Below are positions 1 to 9,114 of a DNA stretch of 24,908 nt, in pieces. Both the position numbers and the translations under genes were made by a program. The stretch lies in the NCBI GenBank assembly GCA_036897485.1, contig JAYMTF010001253.1:1-24908 (forward strand), written 5' to 3'. This DNA is from Pelargonium nanum (lineage: Eukaryota > Streptophyta > Magnoliopsida > Geraniales > Geraniaceae). The notes under the pieces are model-generated. The model made no database searches. It saw only the letters and a program-made list of their open reading frames with translations, and was not told the origin of the DNA. Every line of letters begins with the position of its first letter. Position 1 is the stretch's first letter.

Positions 1-856
1 TTATTCACTTAAATCGATAAATGTAAGTAAATATATTATAATATTGAAATATATCCATTTTTAACCCTGAATATTTTCATTAGATTTACCAAATACATGG
101 AAAAATACATATAAATAAAATACATGTGTGGATTCTCTCCATAAAATTATGTTTTCAATTGATATCTTAAAAGTTTAAATATGAACTGATTTTTTAAATA
201 AAAATATTGTTATAAGTAGAATAAAATGGTCAAGTGTTCAAAAAAAAAGGTCAAACTCCAAAATTTTCTCAAAAACCCAGAATTGGAACCTATTTATTTA
301 CAACAAAAAAATTGATTCAAGAAACCAGAATTGTTTATAGAATTATAGGTGAAGTGGTGTGTGTACACGTGTGAGTATACAGGTTCTCTATTAAGAAATA
401 TAATACACGTATATGTTACGTATTTTGGTTAATTATATTTTGATGTGGCACAGCAAGTTGGTATATATGGTGATGAGTTGGCTGTGCATCCATTAAAAAC
501 GGCACGTGACAGCACACGTGGGAAGGTGAACCCATACAAAAGGAATGTGAAATGCATTGCATTGTCCTTCAATAATAGTCAATCTAAACTCTCTAATGAG
601 ACACACGTCCTTTCTTCTCTTCTTTTTTATATGCAATAATTTAATGCTCAATTGTTCATAGATCTCATGTGAAAATCGAAATCATATTATCTCACAAGCC
701 ACGTTGAACACACGTGGCAATATATCAAGTAACTCTCAAAGGTAACATGCATCCACAGCTATAATTCTTAGTTAATTATTAGGGCAACATAATTTTAATA
801 ACATAATTGTAGGGTCATGTTAAAACAAAATGTTTGTGTCCACTTTGTACTTTAAA
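1..856. other. AT-rich intergenic DNA, no gene seen
   Basis: This stretch is AT-rich with no open frame that looks like a protein. The short frame at 445-639 has no recognisable composition or domain. The only organised signal is a cluster of CACGTG boxes, listed separately. It could be the upstream region of a gene lying to the left of the window, but no exon is visible to prove that. Confidence 0.6.
366..716. promoter_or_regulatory. Cluster of four G-box (CACGTG) elements
   Basis: Perfect CACGTG palindromes lie at 366-371, 503-508, 515-520 and 711-716; the second and third are only 12 bp apart. In plants CACGTG is the core bound by bZIP (ABF, HY5) and bHLH (PIF, MYC2) factors, and ABRE elements share the ACGT core. 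Two more lie at 2486-2491 and 2545-2550, and another falls inside the TRIM at 1462-1467. The boxes are seen directly. That they act as a promoter for a gene left of the window is inference. Confidence 0.4.
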
Positions 857-963
857 GGTGTGTTTCAGAACTAACATTTGATTTGAAATGTTGAACAAAT
901 CTAATATCATTCAAATATGTTTAAAGCATGATATTTCAAATGACAATTTTTACATTGTCACCT
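857..963. mobile_element. Partial copy of the MITE family at 2005-2275
   Basis: The block starts GGTGTGTTTCAGAACT, close to the start of the element at 2005. It shares that element's internal order: a TTTGATTTGAAATGTTG-like stretch, a block with CATTCAAA then a CATG-containing stretch, then ATTTCAAATGACA, ending in CATTGTCACC. It appears to be a shorter, internally deleted relative. No target-site duplication was found, so the right boundary is approximate. Confidence 0.45.
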
Positions 964-1298
964 AAAATTTTGTGAAGACAGAGATAATTCATAGTTAGCA
1001 AGGTCTTCGATTCACTTTACTCACTCTCGCCTCATCAAGCCCTAGCTTGTTCAAAGATAATATGGCTATCCATCGTTCCTCTAAAGATACAAAGTTTTGC
1101 ATGGCTAGTAGCCCACAACTCCGTCCCAACCTTTTGTTTCCTTGAAAGTAGAGGCATCTGCATTCCCATCGTTGATTGCCTCTGCAGGCTTTGCGGATTG
1201 TGTTTTGAGGACTCCAATCAAGTGCTCCTCCAGTGTGCATGGGTCGCGCAAAATATGGTCTCTGGTCATCTCTTGGTGGTCGGTTCTCACAGTCATGT

Positions 1299-1366
1299 TG
1301 TTAGAGTATAAAATTAATATACGAGCCTTCAACTATCAGTTTAAGCTTTTAGTTGAAATGGTTATC
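1299..1366 (+). repeat. Left terminal direct repeat of the TRIM
   Basis: It starts TGTTAGAGTATAAAATTAAT and matches the right copy over about 65 bp with scattered substitutions. The inner edge is approximate. Confidence 0.55.
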
Positions 1367-1474
1367 CCGGGTTCGAGTCCTACCGCCACCCATATTAAAT
1401 TTCAGCACAAGGCAAGAGTTGGACCTGTACATGGGCCATGTGCAAAGCGAAAATGGGCTTGCACGTGAGGGGCG

Positions 1475-1546
1475 TGTTAGAGTATAAAACTAATATATGA
1501 GACTTCAACTATCAGCTTATGCTTTTAGTTGAGATGATTCTTTACA
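1475..1546 (+). repeat. Right terminal direct repeat of the TRIM
   Basis: It starts TGTTAGAGTATAAAACTAAT and ends TTCTTTACA directly before the second copy of the CATGT duplication. It is 72 bp long. Confidence 0.6.
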
Positions 1547-2004
1547 CATGTCGTACAGTTGTTATCGTCCTCTCGATCAATGGTCGTCTTCCCTCTCAGG
1601 AGACAAGAGACCCCGTTGTGTCTGGCGTGCAAGCAGTCTGCCCAATATCCCTATGGAAGATATGGTTTGGTCGGAGTAAAGCAGTTTTCCATAACACAGT
1701 TGTGTAGCCTCATGAGACCTTTTCAGGATTCGAAGCCTCACATACTCAATGATCCCGGGATTTTTTCCATATACATGCATGCAACCTTCCAGCCTTTCTG
1801 AGCTGGTGTGCCAATCGGATTTCCTTCTTCACTCTCATGTAGTTGTTTCGGGCTGTATTTTGTTTACATTGTTTCAGTATTTTCTGTTTCTTCCTTCCCC
1901 ACGTTGGGGTTGCTTCTACTTTTTATTTTATTCAGAGATTTATAAAAAATACCGCTTTCTGATAAAAATATTTAAAAAAATTATATTCCCAAAAGTAACT
2001 TAAT

Positions 2005-2275
2005 GGTGTGTTTGGGAACCATCATTTTATTTGCAATGTTGGATTTGAGCCAAATGAAGTGTTTGGGAACTCCAATAATTTGGATTTAGATTTGAGTCAA
2101 ATCCAAAAGCATTCAAAACATGCTTAGAACATGAGATTTCAAATGACAGCTATTACCTTGTCATTTGAAATTATATGATGTTTCAAACATTATATTTGTA
2201 TTTGAAATATAACATTTCAAATGTAAAATTTCAAATGACGATTTTCAGATCAAATTCATGTTCGCAAACGCAACC
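2005..2275. mobile_element. MITE-like DNA element with TIRs
   Basis: The left end GGTGTGTTTGGGAAC and the reverse complement of the right end, GGTTGCGTTTGCGAAC, are imperfect terminal inverted repeats. TAAT flanks both sides (2001-2004 and 2276-2279). If the duplication is really TAA, the size would suit a PIF/Harbinger MITE; if longer, hAT is possible. The interior is AT-rich, repeats the motif ATTTCAAATG several times and has no coding capacity. A partial relative lies at 857-963. Confidence 0.5.
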
Positions 2276-2279
2276 TAAT

Positions 2280-3482
2280 GTTATTTATATATGCGGAAAA
2301 TGGGATCATATTTCCATAATCATGCACCTTATCTTTAGCTAGCTTCTGTATTTGATAGTGGTTTGTTTAATTAAAGGCCAAATAATAGACTAATTTATAT
2401 AGGAGTATTATATAAAATTAAAAACGTAATCAGTACTAACTTACAAAATAGTGCATACTTTTGACCTTTGACTGGGAGAGAAAGGCACGTGCACAGGCTT
2501 CTCTATAATTGAACCCAAAAAATTCCTCGATGATTTCGGTGATGCACGTGCATGTCCTGAACAACCCGACATTATTACTATCATAATCATGTCTTAAATG
2601 TTACTTAAAATATAATTGTACTCTCTTCTTTATTTTACTATCGACATTTGACTGTAGTTCAAGAAATGCATTTAATAAACCTTATTTATTGCTTAACTAA
2701 GCTACCTCTTCTCTCAACTTGCATAGAGAAGAATATTAATTAATTAATTAATACTAGTCTACTCTAGTGCTACCGGACACACACACACACCTTATTTTCA
2801 AACTTTAATTCTTATGCCCGTTTTCAATTCAAACCTAGTTCCATTTTCTCGCAAAGCTACAAATTATAGTAATATATGTTGGAAATAAGCGTAAAAACTA
2901 ACACATATATGAGTACCTCGAGGAGGGAGTGAAAACAAATCTTACTGATAAAGTGCATCAAAAGTAAAATAAAATGATTAACTGTGCGACGAGATGCGAA
3001 AAAAATTGTAACTTTCGAGAGCTGTCATATAAGATATAAAATCGCTCATTCATTCAAAATCTTTGAAGTTGAAATTTTTAGAATGAGAGAGATTGCAATT
3101 GCAGATCACGTATCTTTACTTTTATTTTGTTGCAACAATTTATTTTCCTCCGTTTTGGGGTTGTGTTTTATAAAGTTACATTCTGACTTATTTATGCAAT
3201 GTGTATTTGAGTGAAATTGTTGTTGTGTATGAATGGCTTGAGGTGCTCTGATGTTCATTCATGTCTAAAAATGTTGAGTTTGATTGACATGATGTTTATA
3301 CATGTGGTTGACCATATTTATCAAATAAGATAGAGATGGTCAACCTGATTTTTCATCAGGTTGAGATATGTAAAATTGTAATATTGGTTAGTGCTAAGAG
3401 GATAAAAACAAAATTTGGGTGATATGATTTTACTCAGGTTGATCTGACTTTCACAAATATGATATGCTTATAAAAGATGGAT
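2280..3482. other. AT-rich intergenic DNA with two short simple repeats
   Basis: No gene is seen. It holds a TTAA-type run at about 2735-2752 and an (AC)n run at about 2777-2790. A TTTGACC plus TTTGACT pair (W-box cores) lies at about 2459-2472, and two G-boxes at 2486 and 2545. The open frame at 2984-3214 has no recognisable features. Confidence 0.5.
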
Positions 3483-3804
3483 AATTATATATGACTGCAG
3501 TGTACTTGTCACTTTTTGCAATGTACCTTAAAAAAATTGAGACTACCATGAAAAAAAAACTATGTTCCATCCATTATGTGAGTTAACTCTAACATAGTTT
3601 TTTGAAAATGTCATTTTTAGCGTAGACCATTTCAAAAAGTGACAAATACATGGTAATCTAAAGTTACAAAAAAAAAAAAATTGACAATAAGGACAAAATT
3701 AGCATTTTCGAATTTATTTTGTCAAAGTTAACTGATGGAATGAATGCAAAATAGTTAATAGTCCATTAGAAAAAGTGACAAGTACATAATAGTCATCTAT
3801 AATT
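3483..3804. mobile_element. MITE-like element with long terminal inverted repeats
   Basis: The left end (about 3483-3525) and the reverse complement of the right end (about 3762-3804) match over about 40 bp. Both begin AATTATA(T/G)ATGAC and continue into a shared core TGTACTTGTCACTTTTT. A third, internal copy of that core in the right-end orientation lies at about 3629-3652. The element is 322 bp, AT-rich and non-coding. Long inverted repeats would suit a Mutator-derived MITE, but I could not identify a 9-bp duplication, so the superfamily is open. Confidence 0.5.
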
Positions 3805-3996
3805 TACCACAAGAGATACACAACTACAAACAATATAATAAATAATTTTATAAAGTTTTAGAATAAAATGTATATAGAAAATACGTTGTCATAAATTTAG
3901 TTCAATTATACTACAGATGTATATTTTTTTTTGAAATAGAATGTTAGACCAATATGATACATGACTATAAGGGGATGGGGATAAGTTGTGTGATAT

Positions 3997-4056
3997 GGGT
4001 TGGATTGTTAACTAATGGGTTGGATTGTTAACTAATGGGTTGGGTTGTTAACTAAT
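3997..4056. repeat. Three tandem copies of a 20-bp unit
   Basis: The unit GGGTTGGATTGTTAACTAAT is repeated at 3997-4016, 4017-4036 and 4037-4056. The first two copies are identical, the third differs by one base, and a GGGCTGGG fragment of a fourth follows. The unit contains the palindrome GTTAAC. No function is evident; it lies about 140 bp downstream of the tRNA gene's 3' end. Confidence 0.8.
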
Positions 4057-4190
4057 GGGCTGGGAACTTGGGCTAACTCAAAACCAGTGTTTATCATGCT
4101 TATTAATAATTCTCTTTCAAAGGAAAAGCTACTGTAATTGTGAACACAATAACAATGCAAAAAATGTTAAAACATAAATAAAATGACATG

Positions 4191-4194
4191 AAAA
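4191..4194 (-). terminator. Pol III terminator of tRNA-Ala
   Basis: A run of four T on the minus strand directly follows the tRNA discriminator base, the minimal RNA polymerase III stop signal. Confidence 0.7.
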
Positions 4195-4267
4195 TGGAGG
4201 TGCGGGGAATCGAACCCCGTGCCTCTCGCATGCGAAGCGAGCGCTCTACCATATGAGCTACACCCCC
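4195..4267 (-). tRNA. tRNA-Ala (anticodon CGC)
   Basis: Read on the minus strand, this 73-nt gene folds as a full cloverleaf. It has a 7-bp acceptor stem (GGGGGTG with CACCTCC, one G-T pair), a D-arm GCTC/GAGC, a 5-bp anticodon stem CTCGC/GCGAG, and a T-arm CGGGG/CCCCG with loop TTCGATT. The discriminator is A. The 7-nt anticodon loop TTCGCAT puts CGC at positions 34-36, which reads the alanine codon GCG. There is no intron. The internal A and B boxes are intact, and a TTTT terminator for RNA polymerase III follows immediately (4194-4191). CCA is not encoded, as expected for a nuclear gene. Confidence 0.95.
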
Positions 4268-4675
4268 ACACGTTTTCTTACATAACAAGAAAGTAACATT
4301 AAATAAACAATAAACGTATTTGGAATTTTGTTTTTGGGCCATAATGACAGAAAGTGGATTAAGTAAATTTGAGTCCATCTTGAGAACGTAAGCCATAGAC
4401 TTAGCTGCATGATGACAACAACATGCAGTTCAATTGGATATACCGTATACGCATTATAAACACAGATTAAGACACCCTTCAAATATTATATTCCTTAAAC
4501 AAAATGGGAAAGAGACATAATTCTCTTCTCTGCCTTAGTTGTGCGCATTATACCAACACATTTGATGTAGTTGTTGGATTTTTTATTTATTTTATAAACA
4601 AAGTGTAGTTGTTGGATGATTATGAACTCATATTGTAAAAACCAAACTGATGAGAAGCAAAACTAGCAGTTTCTA

Positions 4676-4824
4676 TCAAGACATGTTGAAATAAGTGGTT
4701 TAAACACTTTGTATTTTCTTTGGGGTCTCGGGTTCGAGCCTCCTTGCCGAGGGTATGAGGTATGGTGGTGTTTGGAGTTAAAGAAGAGAGTTATCTCCTA
4801 TTGTATAGCTCAACCAATAAAAAA
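4676..4824 (+). mobile_element. tRNA-derived SINE with 17-bp target-site duplication
   Basis: A perfect 17-bp direct repeat, AAAACTAGCAGTTTCTA, flanks the element at 4659-4675 and 4825-4841. Inside, a pol III B-box-like GGGTTCGAGCC lies near 4730, with a degenerate A-box region upstream. The 3' end carries GTATAGCTCAACC followed by an A-run. The SINE in the nicotinamidase intron ends with the same kind of tail (GTGTAGCTCAA preceded by a GTTAAA..GAGAG block), so both belong to one family. The perfect duplication indicates a fairly recent insertion. Confidence 0.75.
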
Positions 4825-5151
4825 AAAACTAGCAGTTTCTAGGCTCATCTACTGGACCAGTTTCTAGGACTAGCTTAGCTTGGAGGAGGAGTTTATATTG
4901 AAATGGTCACTCCAGTTTCTGGGCTCAACACACATGTCATACCTAGAATGGTCAATCCAGATGATGATCTCAAGCCAAATATAGGTTAATTAGTCAACTA
5001 ATTTAGTATATACTTCCTAAGTAACAGAACATTCTTTCTTAATCTCTCCGTCTCAATAGTAATATATACTTGTAAATTATGCACCTCAATCATTGGATAG
5101 CAATATGGAAAATTAATAAATAATTATAAAAAGTCCAAATTACTTGTACTG

Positions 5152-5160
5152 TATATAAAA
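5152..5160 (+). promoter_or_regulatory. Probable TATA box of the U-box gene
   Basis: TATATAAAA lies 113 bp before the chosen ATG at 5273, which would put transcription start near 5185-5190 and give a 5' leader of about 85 nt. No other strong TATA element lies nearer. Assignment rests on sequence and position only. Confidence 0.45.
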
Positions 5161-5272
5161 AAAATCATTGAAAACAACCTACCATCTCTTTTTCTTTACA
5201 GAACAAATTCAAATTCAAATTCATAGCAAAAGTCACCCATTTTATCTTCTTCTTGATGTAAATTACCCGATC

Positions 5273-8200
5273 ATGGACGGTCAAGAGGAGAAGGTTTACG
5301 TAGCTTTAGGGAGTGATCTGCAAGATGGATTCAAGACCTTGGAGTGGACACTCAAGAAATGGAATTCTCAGCCAATTTCCATAGTCATTCTTCATGTGAA
5401 TCCTAACATTTCCATGGAATTGGTTTCCACCCCATGTGAGTCACTACTACAACTCCTTTTCTTTGTATTTGGAATTCAATTTTTATAAGTTTTTGATTGT
5501 TCTTGCTCAGATGGGAAGCTTCCTGCAAGTTCTGTGAGTGAAGAGAAATTGGAAGTTATAAGGAAGTATGAGCAAGCAAAAGTAGACAAATTACTGTCCA
5601 AGTACATAGCTTTCTGTGGCAAGGTATGTTGTTTTAAATTTTGATGAAACCAAAACATGTTTTTTGCTTCTTTTATAGTACTAATCAAAAACATGTTTTC
5701 GACACTGTCATAGGTGAAAGCTGAGGTACTAAAAGTAGACAAGTTTGATGAACCGATTCGTAAGATCATCATAGACTTGATCTCAGGAATTCGAATAACC
5801 AAACTGGTCATGGGACTTACATTCATGAAGTCCTCATCTGGGTATGCAAATTTTTTTGCTGTTACATTTTTGTTTGTCTGTGATATCATTTTAACATCTT
5901 GTTCTATGTGTAGGAGATCAAAGGGTGCAATAAGTGGATCTTTTTATGTGCATCAGAACAAGCCTGAGTTTTGTGAATTGTTCATTGTATGCGGAGGGAA
6001 ATTGGTGTTCCTAAAAGGCGAAAACGAGGAAGGAATCATGGAGGATGATCAAGGAACTATGGTTGCAAAGATGAGAGAAAAGGGAAGTTTCAAAGGGTGG
6101 CTAGGGAAAATTTTGAGCAATAGTTCCCTAGAAAGGAATTTGTCTCAATCATCGATCAATCTGGATTCTCCGAATTCAAGAAATCAGTGGGATCATTGCA
6201 TTGAACAGCTTGAAAAATATTTCCAGCAATTGTTAGGTGAAGAAGATTGCAATGAAGAAAATGAAGAAGAGCCACTAGTTATGCCACAAGAATACAATGA
6301 TTATCATTTGGTAATTCTCTACCAAAGTATCCAAATTTGTAGTTGGGCGCTATGTTTTAAGAATTTGATCATTTAATTGATTTGTTGATCGAGTTATCTG
6401 TTTACTTACGTTAACCATTTAAGTGGTCTAGGAAGGTGACATTAATTTTTTTTTCTTGAAAAATAGTTTTTACCGGGTCAAATTTTGGTTTTATCAGCTT
6501 TAACGCGGTTTTGCAAAGGTTCCAACCAAACCCTAGGTTGCTTTAAGTACTAGACCACTCATCAGCCTTAAAGCATTGATTAGTTGGTCTAGTGCACGAG
6601 ACTCCTACCACCGTGGTTTTTTAGAGTAATTTATGTATGCAACTTTACTTATGCTTTTTTGCTTTTACCGTGATCCTATTACTTTCAAATTGGCCTGATG
6701 GGTCAAACTATACAAACATGGGTGACTCTTATCTTTTCTTATAACCCTTTTCCCCTTTATAACAAGATTCAAACTCACAGTCTCTGCAAGTGTGATGTTT
6801 GAACCATTGAGCAATACCCTCAAGGAACAAGAATGCTATTTCTATGACTTGAACATGTGACTTAAGATCCTAAGACAACAAGGTTGTTTGGGTCAATGTC
6901 ACACTCGTTTCTCACAAATGCCAATATTTGGCAATGGCTACAATCTATGCAGAGTGTTGCAGAGAAGACTGAATATATAAGAAGCAAAATAGATGAAGCT
7001 CAAAAGACAGTCCAGCTGAATAGAAACAAAGCCAAGGCCAATCTTGAAAGGCATGCCAAAGCAGAATGGGCCATTAGCTTATGCAACAAAAGGGTACATA
7101 AAATAAAAACAATACAATATTTTTGAGTTGTTGCTTTTGGTTCTTTCCTTTAGTCAGAGATGTTCATGTTGATTGAATTTCCAGGTTCAGGAACTCGAAA
7201 CAAGAACCAAAGAAGAGTTTGCAAATCGCACGGACATTGAGAAAGATTTGGACATGGCAAAGGAACAGTTCCAAGTAGTGAGTAGTGACATCCAAGAAAG
7301 CAAGATGAAGCTCACTTCACTTGTTGATCTCCAATCCGATCTGTCCAACAAGCTCCGAAGGTCTTGTTTGGCAAAATCACAAGCTGAGAACCAACTAGAG
7401 AAGGCAGTGGTCGCAAGAGCAGAGATGGTTAGAGAGATAGAGGAGCTCCGACGACAGAGAGATGTTTTGCAGAGGAGGATTGAGTTTTGCAAGGAGAAGG
7501 AAGCAATAGGGAAGGTCGCAAAGTTGAATGAAATGAGCTTGATTTATCGGGAATTCACTGCTAATGAGATTAGATCGGCTACCAATGATTTTTCAGAGAG
7601 GATGAGACTGAAATGTGGAGGGGATTGGACAAATGTGTACAGAGGAAAGATCAATCATCTCACAGTTGCAATCAAAATGCTCAATCAACTTCCAAATCAA
7701 GTTCTTCAACCAAAGGTACATAACTAATGTATGCTTTTTTATCTTCTATATCTACCTACAAAGGTGTGTTTTTCACTTGTTCATGTCAATAGGTGAGGCT
7801 GTTAAGCCATATTCGACACCCACATTTGGTTGGCATGATCGGGTTTTGCTCGGAGCTAAACTGTATGGTGTTGGAGTACATGAACAACGGTAGTTTAGGA
7901 AGCATGCTATTTTCTTCAGAAACAGAAAATGGAAGAAAAATTGGGGCTCTTCAGTGGCATGATCGCATTGGGATTGCGACTCAAGTAGCCACGGGTCTAA
8001 CCTTCCTACACACGGCCAATCCTACTCCCATTGTTCATGCCAACGTCACCCTATGTAATATTCTACTTGATCGCAATCTCGTTGCGAAGATCACTGGTTT
8101 TGGGCTTACTCGCTCTCGCCAAGAACACCATTTGATGTCCGATATTCGAGCCTTTGGAGTTGTGATGTTGCAGCTGTTAGTCGGGACAAATTGGGATGTA

Positions 8201-8890
8201 CTTGTTGAGGGAAAGTTGGATCAGGAAGCTCTAGATAGGGGTTTGAGTGAGATGGCATTGGCGGGACAATGGCCGATGGATTTGGCGGAGAATTTTGCTA
8301 GGATTGGGATGAGATGCGTGTCCGATAGCAACACGGATTTGAAGATGGAAACAGTATTGGAACAACTGAATGAGATGAGGAACAAGGCAAATGATCTGAT
8401 GAACAATGGAGGATTTGAGGTGGAAATGGGAGGAGGTAACAACTCCACAGAGGATGTACCTGCTATTTTCCTCTGTCCCATATTTAAGGTAAGCTTCTTA
8501 ACAAGAACATTAGGTAAACATAAAAAGATTCTATTCAACTCAACTAAGAAACTCCAGAGCAAATGTAAACAACTGACCATTTCGTAAAACATTGATACTT
8601 GTATACTTTTGATCAGTTTTGGACCCTAGAAAAAAAAATACTAGACTGTACTACAGATGTTTATAGGGACATTTACATATCTGGGTACAATGCAGGATGT
8701 TATGAAGAATCCACATGTGGCAGCAGATGGGTTTTCTTACGAGCAAGAAGCTATAAAGGAATGGCTAGGAACTGGGCATGATAGGTCACCCATGACAAAT
8801 CTAAGGCTCAATCACACATTGCTAGCCCCTAATCACATACTTCGCTCTCTCATTCAGGAGTGGCATTACAAAAGATCAAGTGCAGCCTAA
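5273..8890 (+). CDS. U-box domain protein with USP-like, coiled-coil and kinase-like domains (PUB33 type)
   Basis: Eight exons join in phase: 5273-5435, 5511-5623, 5714-5841, 5914-6310, 6875-7093, 7185-7715, 7793-8488, 8696-8890, giving 813 residues. Residues 1-134 resemble a universal-stress-protein domain (KVYVALGSD start). An acidic linker follows, then a long coiled coil (about 280-450) ending ELRRQRDVLQRRIEFCKEKE. The kinase-like domain (about 460-725) keeps the lysine of VAIK (K504), but the HRD aspartate is replaced (H599-A-N) and DFG reads GFG (619-621). The C-terminal U-box (about 741-808) starts IFLCPI and contains NPHVAADGFSYE and SPMTNLRL. The U-box recruits an E2 enzyme, so this is a predicted E3 ubiquitin ligase with a pseudokinase. 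The start of exon 5 (6875) is the least certain junction: it is the only AG in the correct phase after an in-frame stop at 6863. Closest known class is plant PUB33-like 'U-box kinase' proteins; the substrate is unknown. Confidence 0.88.
6585..6866 (-). mobile_element. Two nested SINE-like elements in intron 4 of the U-box gene
   Basis: On the minus strand a head with GTCACATGTTCAAGTC and AGAAATAGCATTCTTG lies at about 6828-6866. A tail with AAGTAAAGTTGCATACA and GGAGTCTCGTGCACTAGACC lies at about 6590-6665. Together they follow the order of a widespread tRNA-derived plant SINE. Between them, about 6670-6827, is a second element with an A-box-like GCTCAATGGTTCAAACATC and a B-box-like GTGAGTTTGAATC, also on the minus strand. 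No clean target-site duplications were found, so boundaries are approximate. The composite ends a few bases before the exon 5 acceptor. Family assignment is from memory. Confidence 0.45.
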
Positions 8891-9114
8891 AAACAATATA
8901 CAATTATCCAAAAGAATGTTTTTGATATTGATACAATGTGGGTTTTTTCATTTTTTTTTCAGCTGCAACTAGGACTATCAGTAATTCAGTAATGTAACCA
9001 GTTTATCAATTTCCTGTGTATCGACTTTCTATTCTGATATTGATATGTATAGTAACTAACCTAAGTAGTCAAGCACCAATTCCACTAACCTGGGACGGGG
9101 ATGTCTGCTACACA
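8891..9114. other. Convergent intergenic region between U-box and NAT genes
   Basis: Only 224 bp separate the two stop codons (8890 on plus, 9115 on minus). The transcripts' 3' untranslated regions therefore probably approach or overlap. No canonical AATAAA signal is obvious on either strand. Confidence 0.5.

Larger units (their letters stand above)
1299..1546 (+). mobile_element. TRIM/SMART-type miniature LTR element with 5-bp TSD
   Basis: This is a 248-bp element beginning TG and ending CA, flanked by the direct duplication CATGT at 1294-1298 and 1547-1551. Its two ends are direct repeats of about 70 bp (about 1299-1366 and 1475-1546), both starting TGTTAGAGTATAAAA. A purine-rich stretch (GTGAGGGGCG) sits just before the right repeat, where a polypurine tract is expected. 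The interior is roughly 108 bp and contains a GGGTTCGAGTCC motif. It has no coding capacity, so it is non-autonomous, and it is a fossil of modest age because the two repeats are still clearly alike. It lies inside the LINE remnant, so it is younger than that insertion. Confidence 0.65.
1015..1985 (+). mobile_element. 3' remnant of an L1-type LINE, interrupted by a TRIM
   Basis: Left of the TRIM, around 1190-1260, one frame gives a cysteine-rich stretch (CLCRLCG followed by a Q-C-A-W motif). This resembles the zinc-binding domain (zf-RVT) at the C-terminus of plant L1 reverse transcriptases. Right of the TRIM the sequence continues with a hydrophobic, W/F/S-rich reading and a T-rich tail with CCCCACGTTGGGGTTGC. 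It closes near 1955-1985 with a CTTTCTGATAAAAA-like end and an A-run, typical of plant LINE 3' ends. The reading frame is broken and the 5' part is missing, as expected for a truncated old insertion. The 5' boundary is uncertain. Confidence 0.5.

Noticed and set aside
445-639. 64-codon plus-strand frame
   Set aside because: It relies on a non-ATG start, has no recognisable motif and covers the G-box cluster.
2984-3214. 76-codon plus-strand frame
   Set aside because: Composition is that of AT-rich noncoding DNA, with no homology recognised and no splice or promoter context.
4103-4396. 97-codon minus-strand frame across the tRNA gene
   Set aside because: It runs straight through the tRNA-Ala gene; the tRNA explains the sequence and no protein motif is present.
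5041-5075. Stowaway-like TCTCCGTCTCAATAGTAATA motif
   Set aside because: It resembles one Stowaway end, but no matching inverted end or TA duplication was found nearby.
7187-7492. 101-codon minus-strand frame
   Set aside because: It is a shadow of the coiled-coil exon of the U-box gene.
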